Shown in pieces: positions 7,653 through 15,942 of a stretch of DNA of 41,168 nt. The stretch lies in assembly GCA_026989145.1 (NCBI GenBank), contig JALSJU010000120.1, forward strand, positions 1 through 41,168. The letters are read 5' to 3'. The notes beneath the pieces were generated by a model. The model did no database searches and was not told the origin of the DNA. It saw nothing but the letters and a program-made list of their open reading frames with translations. The first letter of the stretch is position 1. Each line of letters opens with the position of its first letter. This DNA comes from Thiotrichaceae bacterium. Its GTDB lineage: Bacteria > Pseudomonadota > Gammaproteobacteria > Thiotrichales > Thiotrichaceae. Made by a program: the position numbers and the translations under genes.

Positions 7653-8807
7653 TTAGTTCTTTTTAGATGTTTTAATTTTTTGTGGATTACTAAAGTCGCG
7701 CATTATGACAGAAACTTTACCCCTTTTCCGCTCTAAAAGTGAATTTACAAATAAACGCGCGTGATTAATTCGTACCATTCCTTGAAGTAAAAAATAACTA
7801 CTTTTTACGTCAAGATCTTCTTTACTTAGGTGTCCGGTGAGTTGGCTAGGTGTTAAAGCGAGGCGTACATCATCAAAATCTAAAAAAGAGTTAATGGTTT
7901 GAAAAGGCTCTTCTTCTCGTTTCTTTATGATATTACTGACTGTTTGTTCATCAAACCCAATAGCTTTTAATATTTCTTCTTTTGCTGTATTTACATTAAT
8001 TGGGGTTTTTAATCTAATTGGTAAGGTTGAAATAAGTTGATCACCGAGGAGTTTTTTATAAACTTTTTTATTCATATCCTTTAGTAAACGTAACTCTGTA
8101 GGGCTGACTAATAAAGTGTCTGCACTAAAGTAAGGCTTCTCTAATGATTGATAATAAGGGCTTTCTGCACCGAAGCCACTGCCAGCACTGTGTGGCTTTA
8201 GGTTACCATTGGTCTGATCTTTATCGATCCAATCTTTGACAATATCAGAAAAGTTTTCCGCAGGACCCATTTCTTCATCAGGGTCGATAGTTTTTCTCAT
8301 TAAGCTGGTTATTCTATTGCGAGTGATTTGTGCAATATCGATAACTTCTTCTTGTCTGCGTTGCTGGTTGGGGTTGGGCTGCCTGTTTGGTGAACGGTTC
8401 GTGCCTTGGTTGTTGTTTTGATTATTATTTTGATTCTGCTGGCGTACTCTGATTGGTTTACGATTTAATGAATTTAAATTAATACGCGCTTGCAAATCAA
8501 ACAGTTGCCCATTCATTACGCCACCAGGAATAGGGATCGGGGGAAGTAACACCGCCCAATCATCTTTTAATGAGTCATAACCAGGGTGTTTTTTATAGGA
8601 TTTTTCTAAAAAAGTACCCGCCCAATCTTCCATACCGTTGGCGTATAAATAAGCTTGCTCCACATGCGCGATATTGCCAGAAAAGCGAATGTGAATTTGC
8701 TGGCGATACATCACCGTTGCGGCTAGAGAAACTGCAATCGCGGTTATAATTAATGCCGTGATTAAGGCGATTCCTTGTTGTCGGGAGGTTCTATTTAACG
8801 CCTGCAT
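7653..8807 (-). CDS. gspK: Type II secretion minor pseudopilin GspK
   Basis: Largest minor pseudopilin, which caps the type II secretion pseudopilus. The prepilin cleavage site is visible as QG|IALIT at residues 11-16, followed by the hydrophobic helix to about residue 35; note that the usual Glu at +5 is Thr/Ala here, as is normal for GspK. The body shows the GspK helix-hairpin pattern with NVNTA (about 275) and LDFDDV-like stretches. Residues 123-152 form an unusual N/Q/P/R-rich low-complexity insert. The ribosome-binding site AGGAGG lies inside the end of slt, and the ATG directly abuts the slt stop codon (TAAATG), so translation is coupled to slt. Confidence 0.92.
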   Translation of the reverse strand: MQALNRTSRQQGIALITALIITAIAVSLAATVMYRQQIHIRFSGNIAHVEQAYLYANGMEDWAGTFLEKSYKKHPGYDSLKDDWAVLLPPIPIPGGVMNGQLFDLQARINLNSLNRKPIRVRQQNQNNNQNNNQGTNRSPNRQPNPNQQRRQEEVIDIAQITRNRITSLMRKTIDPDEEMGPAENFSDIVKDWIDKDQTNGNLKPHSAGSGFGAESPYYQSLEKPYFSADTLLVSPTELRLLKDMNKKVYKKLLGDQLISTLPIRLKTPINVNTAKEEILKAIGFDEQTVSNIIKKREEEPFQTINSFLDFDDVRLALTPSQLTGHLSKEDLDVKSSYFLLQGMVRINHARLFVNSLLERKRGKVSVIMRDFSNPQKIKTSKKN

Positions 8808-10730
8808 TTAAAGGTTTCCTCCTATTGGGTGAAGCCGTTCTGACAAACGTAAATTCTTGCCTGTTTTATGGTTTAATTTATAATCGTAAATGGTGGTGTA
8901 GGACATAACAGCACGCACATAGTTACGGGTTTCATTAAAGGGGATGCTTTCAATCCAACGTGGCGCAACTATTGGAAACACTGGTGTCCACTTAGGAATA
9001 CGATGTGGCCCAGCATTATAACTTGCCGTTGCTTTGGCAAAATTACCATTAAATTTTTTTAACATTTGACTGAGATAAGCCGAGCCTAAACGAGCATTCT
9101 TTTCAGGGATTAATAGATCGGATGTTTTGTGACTTTTAATCCCTAGTTTGCGGGCGACCTCTTTAGCGGTACGGGGTAGAATTTGCATTAAACCTTTGGC
9201 GTTGGCGCTGGAACTGATTTGAGAATCAAAGGCGCTTTCACGACGCATAATGCCGTAAACCCACGCAGGATCGATGTTCTGACTGTTAGCACTTTTGATA
9301 ACAAGGTTTTTATATTTCATAGGAAAGCGTAAACCAACTTGGTTCCAATCTTTAGTTTGTGAAATGGTGATAATAGCCAAGAAAGGTTGATTGATTTCGA
9401 GCGCGTAAGCGGCAGCGACTAACTTATCATGATGACTGAGCTGTTTAAGTTCCCACATCCATTCCTTGCGGGCTAGTTTGGTCAGCCCTAACGTATAAAG
9501 TTCAACTGCACGTTGGAAACCTGCTGTTTTTTTTATTTCGGGAATAAATTGATCCCAGTCAGGCTCTTCTTTTTGCAGTCGCTCATAGGGTGCTTTAAGC
9601 TGGTCTGCCGCTAGAAAACCATAGAAAGATGCATCTTTAGATAATTCATAATAGTCTTCAGGAGTATTTTTTTTGCCTAATCGATGCTTTGCATAGGTGC
9701 GCCAGTATGTCCAAACATCCTGTTTCTTTTCATCATGGCTCATCGGTTTAATGGCATTTAAAACTTCCTGCCAGCGACCTCGGCGTATTGCACTTCGAGC
9801 CATCCAGACATTTGCTTCTTTCGTGCGTTTTTCACTCGGGATTGCCATAAGTTGTTCTAGCGCATCAGGTTTATGGTCAACCGCATCTCGGGTTGCGATA
9901 TAGCTATCTACATCCGCCTTTTCGTCACGCGTAAAACCGTGGGTTTGTTGTAATTTTCTCCACTTTTTCTTGGCTTTGTCGGTATCTTTACGAGCGATAC
10001 GTTTTACCGCATAAGTCATTAAGTGGCGGGTTTTAGAGGTGCTTTTTTGTAAGAGTTTATGATTAAGATGTTTGGCTGGTTTTTTTCGTAATTTCACCCA
10101 TAAAGACACTAGTTTTTGATGCTTGCTATTTTTAGCTAAACTTTTCGCTAGGCGGGTTTTTCCTTTTTCCATAGCTTTAGAAATGCGTAGCCAAAGGTCG
10201 TTATCATTGATCATTTTATTTTTATGCAGCAAATCAATGACGGCATTGCATGCTTTCGAGGCAGCTTTTCCCTTTAGCCAATAACGCTTCGCAGCTAAGA
10301 GGGCTACTTGTTTTGATTTACCTTCTGAGGTATTAATTTGGGCGTTAAGAATAGGGCACTTAGCTTTGCTTCCTCCACCCTCTACTTTTTCCGCAAGTGT
10401 TAAAATGTCCTGCCACTTTTGTTGGTTAGCTAAACGCGTTAAGCGTTCGATCGTTAATTTATTCGCAAGGTATGATTTAGGATTGGCGTGGATAAAATCA
10501 TCCAGTGCTTGGTCAGAAGTTTGTTTCAAATGCTGGTTAATACGCTCAAAATCAAGATAACTTGCTAGCGCATAGTCTTTAAGATGAGAACCAGAAAAAG
10601 CCCCACCTTTGTGTAAAATATCATAGGCTTCAATAAAATCTTTGCGCTGGGCATCAAGGCTCTTTGCAAAGCTTTGGAATGGTACTAATGCGAGTACTGG
10701 TATGCAGAAAAAAAGTAGTTTATAGGTCAC
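8808..10730 (-). CDS. slt: Soluble lytic murein transglycosylase
   Basis: Periplasmic exo-lytic transglycosylase that cleaves peptidoglycan between MurNAc and GlcNAc, leaving 1,6-anhydroMurNAc. The 640-aa length matches E. coli Slt70. A signal peptide occupies residues 1-22, a long alpha-helical superhelix about 25-470, and the catalytic SLT domain the C-terminus: the catalytic glutamate is E498 in MRRESAF, followed by GLMQI and the N-A-G-P-H motif. The start codon is GTG (10728-10730); no better start precedes the signal peptide. It heads the gsp run and its stop touches the gspK start. A murein hydrolase here could open peptidoglycan for secreton assembly, but that is inference; general cell-wall recycling is the known role. 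Confidence 0.93.
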   Translation of the reverse strand: MTYKLLFFCIPVLALVPFQSFAKSLDAQRKDFIEAYDILHKGGAFSGSHLKDYALASYLDFERINQHLKQTSDQALDDFIHANPKSYLANKLTIERLTRLANQQKWQDILTLAEKVEGGGSKAKCPILNAQINTSEGKSKQVALLAAKRYWLKGKAASKACNAVIDLLHKNKMINDNDLWLRISKAMEKGKTRLAKSLAKNSKHQKLVSLWVKLRKKPAKHLNHKLLQKSTSKTRHLMTYAVKRIARKDTDKAKKKWRKLQQTHGFTRDEKADVDSYIATRDAVDHKPDALEQLMAIPSEKRTKEANVWMARSAIRRGRWQEVLNAIKPMSHDEKKQDVWTYWRTYAKHRLGKKNTPEDYYELSKDASFYGFLAADQLKAPYERLQKEEPDWDQFIPEIKKTAGFQRAVELYTLGLTKLARKEWMWELKQLSHHDKLVAAAYALEINQPFLAIITISQTKDWNQVGLRFPMKYKNLVIKSANSQNIDPAWVYGIMRRESAFDSQISSSANAKGLMQILPRTAKEVARKLGIKSHKTSDLLIPEKNARLGSAYLSQMLKKFNGNFAKATASYNAGPHRIPKWTPVFPIVAPRWIESIPFNETRNYVRAVMSYTTIYDYKLNHKTGKNLRLSERLHPIGGNL

Positions 10731-10768
10731 AGTTTATTAAAATAATATAGAAAGCCCGATCAGGGGAA

Positions 10769-10777
10769 ATTATACCA
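10769..10777 (-). promoter_or_regulatory. Extended -10 promoter for the slt-gsp-ubiK-sel1 run
   Basis: On the minus strand the sequence reads TGGTATAAT, an extended -10 element, about 40 bases upstream of the slt GTG. No good -35 is visible, which is typical of extended -10 promoters. No other convincing promoter was seen within the run. Confidence 0.5.
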
Positions 10778-10812
10778 AAAATTGACTAATAAATGTGAGT
10801 AATTGCTAGGGG

Positions 10813-11727
10813 TTAAGTTTCTAAGCTCTGTAAAGCTTGAATATAACGGTGATAGCGCTCTTGTGTAATATCGCCTTTATCAACAGCTGTTCTCACTGCG
10901 CACTTTGGTTCATGATTGTGACTGCAGTTGTTAAAATGGCAGAGTTCTTTGAAAGGCGCAAACTCGATATAGCCATCACTTAACTGTTGTTCGGTCATGT
11001 CACTCACCGCATAGTCGCGTACTCCGGGTGAGTCGATAAGGTAGCCATCTTGTTGGTTGTTGGGGTTTAAAGGGTATAACATCGCGGTGGTTGTTGTGTG
11101 TTTGCCTTCGCCAGAGTCGGATATTATTCCAACGGTTATGTCGGCCGTGTTAGATAATAAAACATTGGCTATGGATGATTTTCCAACCCCAGAACGACCG
11201 CTAAATATACTGGTTTTATCGCGCATTAAGCTTTTGAGTTGATCGACGCCTTCGCCGGTGAGTGCGTTCATCTGTAATACATCGTAACCAATCTTTTGGT
11301 ACGTTTTCATCGCTTGCCAATCTTCATCAACTGCATGTTGATCGGCTAAATCACTCTTGTTCATCACAATGACTGCATTAGCATTAAGTTGCTGCGCTGC
11401 AATTAAATAACGATCCACTAAATCCCATGAGGTTTCAGGGAGCCATGAATTAACGACCACCAGTTGATCAATATTGGCGGCAATGGTACGCGGGCGACCG
11501 CGATAACCGGGACGAGTTAAAGCATTTTTGCGTGGCAGTAAGTCATCCACGGTTGCATTGCCATGCTCATTGCCATGCCAGGTAATCACATCGCCACAAA
11601 CAATGGTGTCGAATTTCCGTTTTGCGGTACAGCGAATAGGGGGAAGAGAGGGTTTTTCTGGGTTTTCGACCAGAAGCTCGGCACCAAAGCGAATGATTAC
11701 ACGCCCAGTGTGAAGGGTATTGTTCAA
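10813..11727 (-). CDS. rsgA: Small ribosomal subunit biogenesis GTPase RsgA
   Basis: Circularly permuted GTPase that checks late 30S maturation and releases RbfA. An OB-fold domain (about 5-70) precedes the permuted G domain in the order G4 (NKSD, 123-126), G1 (GRSGVGKSS, 177-185), G3 (DSPG, 232-235). The C-terminal zinc knuckle has C263, C268, H270 and C276, with the same spacing as E. coli. The frame begins at a TTG (11725-11727) with AAGGT as ribosome-binding site; an in-frame stop lies just upstream, so TTG is the only reasonable start. The E. coli N-terminal extension is absent. It shares its strand with the cytochrome and M48 genes upstream and lies near orn, a common gammaproteobacterial grouping. 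Confidence 0.95.
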   Translation of the reverse strand: MNNTLHTGRVIIRFGAELLVENPEKPSLPPIRCTAKRKFDTIVCGDVITWHGNEHGNATVDDLLPRKNALTRPGYRGRPRTIAANIDQLVVVNSWLPETSWDLVDRYLIAAQQLNANAVIVMNKSDLADQHAVDEDWQAMKTYQKIGYDVLQMNALTGEGVDQLKSLMRDKTSIFSGRSGVGKSSIANVLLSNTADITVGIISDSGEGKHTTTTAMLYPLNPNNQQDGYLIDSPGVRDYAVSDMTEQQLSDGYIEFAPFKELCHFNNCSHNHEPKCAVRTAVDKGDITQERYHRYIQALQSLET

Positions 11728-11788
11728 GAAGTTACCTTGCTAATCAGAGGTAACAGTTTTGGAAGGCATTGGGTAAATTTAAAAGAGA

Positions 11789-11915
11789 GTAGCACGTGTA
11801 GATTTTGTTTCAGAACAAGGCGCGCACCGCACGGAGAATGTTGAGCATACAATAGTATGTGATCATTCGAGTACGCTGCGCAACGCAGTAATGAGACAAA
11901 ATATGCATGTGCTAC
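11789..11915. mobile_element. MITE-like palindromic element with terminal inverted repeats
   Basis: GTAGCAC at 11789-11795 is mirrored by GTGCTAC at 11909-11915, and the similarity continues inwards for about 23 bases (ATTTTGT.TCA in both arms). Inside are a central hairpin (CATAC-AATA-GTATG) flanked by GAATG/CATTC and a side hairpin (CTGCG-CAA-CGCAG, 11876-11888). The whole 127 bp can fold on itself. It has no coding capacity. No clear target-site duplication is visible. The right terminus overlaps the 3' end of the cytochrome gene at 11912-12208 and supplies its stop codon. It could be a MITE, a REP-like element or a strong terminator structure; only one copy is in the window, so repetitiveness is not shown here. 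Confidence 0.65.
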
Positions 11916-12208
11916 TTGAATTTGTAGAATTTTTTGTTTAGATGAGCAGTTACATCTAAAATTTCATCATCAAACCAGTTGGTATTCAGATTTGAATCAC
12001 AACGACGAACCTGTGCTTCTAAACCCTTTAAATCTTTTACTTTACGGTCAGTGCGGGTAAAAACCTCTGTGCCGTGACATTTGTCACACTTAGAGCCTGA
12101 AAACAGTTTTTGACCATTGCCTGCGTCTCCTGCAGCCATTGATGCGCCTGAAACCAGCAAGCCCGCTGTTGTTGTGAGAGTTAGTAATATTTTATTGAAT
12201 AGTTTCAT
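11912..12208 (-). CDS. Small monoheme c-type cytochrome
   Basis: Secreted cytochrome of 98 aa. Signal peptide about residues 1-26 (cut after SMAAG or nearby), one heme motif CDKCH at 41-45, and a conserved-looking C-terminus rich in W, F, D. After the signal peptide there is no methionine at all, so the sixth heme ligand cannot be Met; H89 (TAHLN) and C70 (RRCD) are the candidates. AGGAG lies just upstream of the ATG. The TAG stop lies within the terminal inverted repeat of the adjacent palindromic element, so the C-terminus may have been altered by the insertion. Redox partner unknown. It lies between the M48 protease gene and rsgA on the same strand. Confidence 0.85.
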   Translation of the reverse strand: MKLFNKILLTLTTTAGLLVSGASMAAGDAGNGQKLFSGSKCDKCHGTEVFTRTDRKVKDLKGLEAQVRRCDSNLNTNWFDDEILDVTAHLNKKFYKFK

Positions 12209-12237
12209 TGTTTAAGTCTCCTGTGACTCATGTTTAT

Positions 12238-13482
12238 CTAGTTACCTACCGATCTTAAATGCGCTATGCGTATCGAGGCGGGTGGGTGAGAATCATAAAA
12301 CGCCGAATATAGTGGGTCTGGCGTTAATGTTCCTGCGTTCTTTTTATATAGACTAACCAGTGCAGTAATAAGTTCCCCTGCATCTGACTGTTGGGCAGCA
12401 AATTCGTCTGCCTCAAATTCATGTTTGCGCGACCAGCGTGCCATCATAGGTCCAATGAAGAAGGTAAATGCAGGCGACACGAGCATAAAGATGATTAAAG
12501 CCATATAAGTTGAAGGCTCTGAAATGCCAAAAGCGGTATAAAACCAAGCTTGCTTCATTAACCATGCAAGTACCGCAAAACCAATAAAGGTCATTGTAAT
12601 CGAAGCGATCATACCTTTAAACACATGTTTGCGTTTAAAATGTCCTAATTCATGCGCCAGAACGGCTTCGACCTGAGTTGGGCTTAAATGCTTTAATAAA
12701 GTATCAAAAAATACAATGCGCTTGGTTTTACCAAAGCCTGTGAAGTAAGCGTTCCCGTGACTAGAGCGGGTAGAACCATCCATAACAAACACGCCGTCGG
12801 AGTTAAAACCGGTGCGTTTTAAAAGGCTGGTTAAACGATCCAACACTTCGCCTTCTTCTAAAGGCTTGAATTTATTAAACAACGGTGCGATAAATTTAGG
12901 GTAGGCCCACATCATCAGGATAGAAAAACTGGTTAATGCCAGCCAAGCGTATAACCACCAAGGTTCACCTGCGGATTCCATAAGCCATAAAATGAGCATG
13001 ATCAAAGGTATACCAATTACTAGGGATAACGCTGTGCCTTTAAACATATCGATAATAAATGTTTTTAAGGTGGTTTTGTTAAAGCCGAATTTTTCTTCAA
13101 TCACAAAGGTACTGTAAAGTGATGCGGGAATATCAACGAGGCTTGAGATAAGAGTAAAACTTAATAAAACGGCAACCCCTGTTGCTAAAGGCCCCCAGTT
13201 AGCTTCACGCCATAATTGGTCGAGCCATTCTAAGCCGCCAAGCAATGTCCAAATAAATAACACGGCTGTACCAATAAATAACTGTAAACGCCCAAATTTA
13301 CCTTTGGTTAAGGTGTAATCGGCGGCTTTTTGGTGTTCTTCTAAGGTGATTTTATCTTGGAATTCTTCGGGTACGGCCGCGCGGTGTTTGCTAACATGCG
13401 CTGCTTGTCGAAAGGAAAGCCAAAGTTGCATGCCCATTGTGACAACAACCATTAAGATAAAAATATAAGTAAAAGTATGCAT
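12238..13482 (-). CDS. M48-family membrane metalloprotease (Ste24/CAAX-protease-like)
   Basis: Integral-membrane zinc protease of 414 aa. The HELGH motif is at 277-281, with the third zinc ligand glutamate in the later EFEADEF stretch, as in Ste24/HtpX relatives. Several membrane helices are evident (about 5-22, 66-85, 100-120, 150-170, 176-195, 288-310, 325-350). Length and layout fit the Ste24-type M48A group rather than the shorter HtpX. In bacteria the likely job is membrane-protein quality control; substrates are unknown. The gene ends 29 bases before the small cytochrome gene and diverges from orn across 52 bases. Confidence 0.9.
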   Translation of the reverse strand: MHTFTYIFILMVVVTMGMQLWLSFRQAAHVSKHRAAVPEEFQDKITLEEHQKAADYTLTKGKFGRLQLFIGTAVLFIWTLLGGLEWLDQLWREANWGPLATGVAVLLSFTLISSLVDIPASLYSTFVIEEKFGFNKTTLKTFIIDMFKGTALSLVIGIPLIMLILWLMESAGEPWWLYAWLALTSFSILMMWAYPKFIAPLFNKFKPLEEGEVLDRLTSLLKRTGFNSDGVFVMDGSTRSSHGNAYFTGFGKTKRIVFFDTLLKHLSPTQVEAVLAHELGHFKRKHVFKGMIASITMTFIGFAVLAWLMKQAWFYTAFGISEPSTYMALIIFMLVSPAFTFFIGPMMARWSRKHEFEADEFAAQQSDAGELITALVSLYKKNAGTLTPDPLYSAFYDSHPPASIRIAHLRSVGN

Positions 13483-13534
13483 ATGCGTATAAAATAAGGG
13501 TTAATTTTTAATTATAAAGGTGTGATTATAACCC

Positions 13535-14080
13535 ATGAGCCAAGACAAGAATAATCTCATTTGGATTGATCTGGAAATGACCGGTTTGGACACGGTAAAA
13601 GACGTGATTATTGAAATCGCCACGATAGTAACGGACAAAGATTTAAATACAATTGCCGAAGGCCCTGTGATTGCAATTCATCAGCCTCAAAGCTTGCTCG
13701 ACGGTATGGATGAATGGAACCAAACACATCATGGTGGTTCAGGGCTTATCAAGCGCGTGCAAGAAAGTGCCTACAGCATGGCGCAAGCCGAAGCTGAAAC
13801 CATCGCTTTTTTAGAACAATACGTACCTAAAGGTGCATCGCCAATGTGTGGTAACAGTATTTGTCAAGATCGTCGATTTATGGCGCGTGAAATGCCTGCT
13901 TTGGAAGATTTCTTTCATTACCGTAATTTGGATGTGAGTACACTAAAGGAACTTGCAAGGCGTTGGAAACCTGAGCTTTTGGGGGGCTATACTAAAAAGA
14001 ACGTGCATTTAGCTATGGATGATATTTTAGAGTCGATTGAGGAGTTGCAGTACTATCGAAAGGTTATGTTATCGGTTTAA
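13535..14080 (+). CDS. orn: Oligoribonuclease
   Basis: 3'-to-5' exoribonuclease of the DEDDh family that degrades 2-5 nt RNAs and pGpG. D12 and E14 of the first motif (IDLEMTGLD), the NSICQDRRF motif with its aspartate, and the last HLAMDD motif are present. The 181-aa length is typical. It is divergent from the M48 gene and convergent with the P450 gene, the two stop codons being only three bases apart. orn near rsgA is a common gammaproteobacterial arrangement. Confidence 0.96.
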   Translation: MSQDKNNLIWIDLEMTGLDTVKDVIIEIATIVTDKDLNTIAEGPVIAIHQPQSLLDGMDEWNQTHHGGSGLIKRVQESAYSMAQAEAETIAFLEQYVPKGASPMCGNSICQDRRFMAREMPALEDFFHYRNLDVSTLKELARRWKPELLGGYTKKNVHLAMDDILESIEELQYYRKVMLSV

Positions 14081-14083
14081 GGT

Positions 14084-15466
14084 CTAGTCTTTTATTATTT
14101 CTAGCTTCATCGGTAATTTACCCTTAGGTCGTAACGTCAAGCGGCACTCATGATCCACACTGGTTTCAGGGGGCAAAGTTAAGCGAAATTTTTGCGCGAT
14201 AATGGCGATAGCAAGCACTGACTCGGTTACGCCAAAGTTTTTTGCGATACAAACTCTAGGGCCTATACTAAATGGAATATAACTAAACTTTTTAGGTTTT
14301 GTTGCATCTGGCATAAAGCGCTCAGGGATGAAGTGGTCAGGGTTTTTCCATAGTTTTTTATGGCGGTGCAACAGCCATGGAACGATTAACATGAGTGAGC
14401 CTGCGGGGACTTTTCTACCGCGAATTTCATCATCTTTTTGAGCTTGCCGTGAGAGTACTGGTACGGGTGGATATAAACGCATCGTTTCATCCAAAATAGC
14501 ACGTGTGTAAGGTAGCTTTTCAATATCATCAAATTCTGGTGGGCGATTGCCAAGTACATTACTAAGCTCTGCATGTAGCTTTTTTTCTACATCAGGTGAT
14601 TGTGAGATTAAGTACCACACCCATGCAAGTACATTGGCGGTGGTTTCATGGCCTGCCATAAATAACACAATAATTTCATTGCGAATTTGTTTGCGGGTCA
14701 TTAAGTCTGTGCCGCTTTCTGACTTATTTGCGTTTATTAATTCGGCAACCATGGTGCCTTGGTGGCCTTCTTCTTCGGCAATGGCGATAATGGCATCGAC
14801 GGTTTGGTGAATAGTTTTGGCGGCTTTTCTGGCTTTGCCTACTTTTGCATTTACATTGGGTAACCAATCGGGCAAGCCCAAAAAGCTAAATATCGCCATT
14901 TGTTTAACAACTGATTGATAGTCAGCAAATGCACTGACGACTTTTTCACTATTTTGTGCGCCAAGTTTTTCACCAAATAGGGTTCGCGCGATAATTTCAG
15001 CGGCAAGTTTACCCATTTCAGTGTGTACATCAATGGTGTCGGTGGCGTTTTTCTCTTTATGTCCCCCCCAGTTATTAGTCATTTCTGTAACGGTGTTAAC
15101 CATCACTTTGCTGTACATTTTAATGTGCTGGCTATCAAACATCGGGGTTTGGATTCTGCGCCGAGATGCCCATGTTTTCCCATCGCTTATGAATAAACCG
15201 TCGCCAAGTAAAGGTTCTAGTGCACGAATCATTTGTTTGCTTTTGCGTTCGTAATTCTCTTTGTTTTCAACCATAACATAGCGAATGATGTCGGGCGCAT
15301 TAACAATAAAAACATGTTTTTTGAAAATCTTTTGCGACATAAGCTCAAACTTAAATGCGGACTCTTCCCAAATCGAAAGTAAGTCTTTTTGTGCGTAGTA
15401 CAGCGCTTGAAACGGGTTGAGCTTCTTGGTATGGCGTTTAGGATAAGGTGGCTTAAAAGCACTCAT
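14084..15466 (-). CDS. Cytochrome P450
   Basis: Heme-thiolate monooxygenase of 460 aa without visible membrane anchor. Key motifs: I-helix oxygen-binding AGHETT (271-276), K-helix ETMR (E327, R330), the meander PERF (381-384), and the heme-binding loop F-S-I-G-P-R-V-C with C406 as heme ligand, followed by I-A rather than the usual x-G. The overall pattern resembles the CYP4/CYP102-like class of bacterial P450s, often fatty-acid or hydrocarbon hydroxylases, but the substrate cannot be read from sequence. No ferredoxin or reductase gene is adjacent, so electrons must come from elsewhere. It converges on orn with a three-base gap. Upstream (15467-15556) no clear promoter was found. Confidence 0.92.
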   Translation of the reverse strand: MSAFKPPYPKRHTKKLNPFQALYYAQKDLLSIWEESAFKFELMSQKIFKKHVFIVNAPDIIRYVMVENKENYERKSKQMIRALEPLLGDGLFISDGKTWASRRRIQTPMFDSQHIKMYSKVMVNTVTEMTNNWGGHKEKNATDTIDVHTEMGKLAAEIIARTLFGEKLGAQNSEKVVSAFADYQSVVKQMAIFSFLGLPDWLPNVNAKVGKARKAAKTIHQTVDAIIAIAEEEGHQGTMVAELINANKSESGTDLMTRKQIRNEIIVLFMAGHETTANVLAWVWYLISQSPDVEKKLHAELSNVLGNRPPEFDDIEKLPYTRAILDETMRLYPPVPVLSRQAQKDDEIRGRKVPAGSLMLIVPWLLHRHKKLWKNPDHFIPERFMPDATKPKKFSYIPFSIGPRVCIAKNFGVTESVLAIAIIAQKFRLTLPPETSVDHECRLTLRPKGKLPMKLEIIKD

Positions 15467-15556
15467 AGAATGATTCTGTAATAAACAAGTATTTGAATTA
15501 TGCGGATGCTGATTAAGAATAGAAAGTAAAAGTTGTAAGAACTTGATTTAGGTTAG

Positions 15557-15862
15557 TTACTTTAGGTGTTGTTTGATAACGGCAGGGAGTTTTTGTGGGG
15601 ATTCAATACGTAGCTGCTTGTGAATGCTGGTTTGACCGAAGACAACGGTAATGGCAGACCTCTTAACAGCAAATTCTTTGCTTAAAAACTTCACCATATA
15701 GTTAGTGGCTTTACCATCTTCAGGTGATGCTGTGACACTCACTTTAAGTTGATTGCCACGCGGCTTGAGAATTTTGTCTTGTTTGGCTGAGGGTGTGCCT
15801 AAGATATTTAAGACGAGTGTGTTTTGATCCCAGTAACAAAAGGAATTGTTATTATTTTTCAT
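15557..15862 (-). CDS. yggU: YggU/DUF167 family protein
   Basis: Small protein (101 aa) of the DUF167/YggU family, whose biochemical role is not established. The family core is visible: G..K..L.VSV.A.PEDGKAN, followed by L.......K..I.VV.G.....K...I. In many proteobacteria the gene follows yggT beside proC, but no yggT is present here. It lies between the CBS-domain gene and the P450 gene on the same strand. Confidence 0.88.
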   Translation of the reverse strand: MKNNNNSFCYWDQNTLVLNILGTPSAKQDKILKPRGNQLKVSVTASPEDGKATNYMVKFLSKEFAVKRSAITVVFGQTSIHKQLRIESPQKLPAVIKQHLK

Positions 15863-15881
15863 ATGCTAAATGTGCGTAGTT

Positions 15882-15918
15882 CCTGATTAAACCTGTAATT
15901 TTACAAGGCTTAATCAGG
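15882..15918. terminator. Strong stem-loop between CBS-domain and yggU genes
   Basis: CCTGATTAA at 15882-15890 pairs exactly with TTAATCAGG at 15910-15918, and the stem continues imperfectly through CCT/AGG and TAA/TTA. No T-run follows on either strand, so termination is possible but not certain; an mRNA-stabilising or processing hairpin is the alternative. Confidence 0.45.
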
Positions 15919-15942
15919 TTTAAGGCTGAATAAGCTATATTA

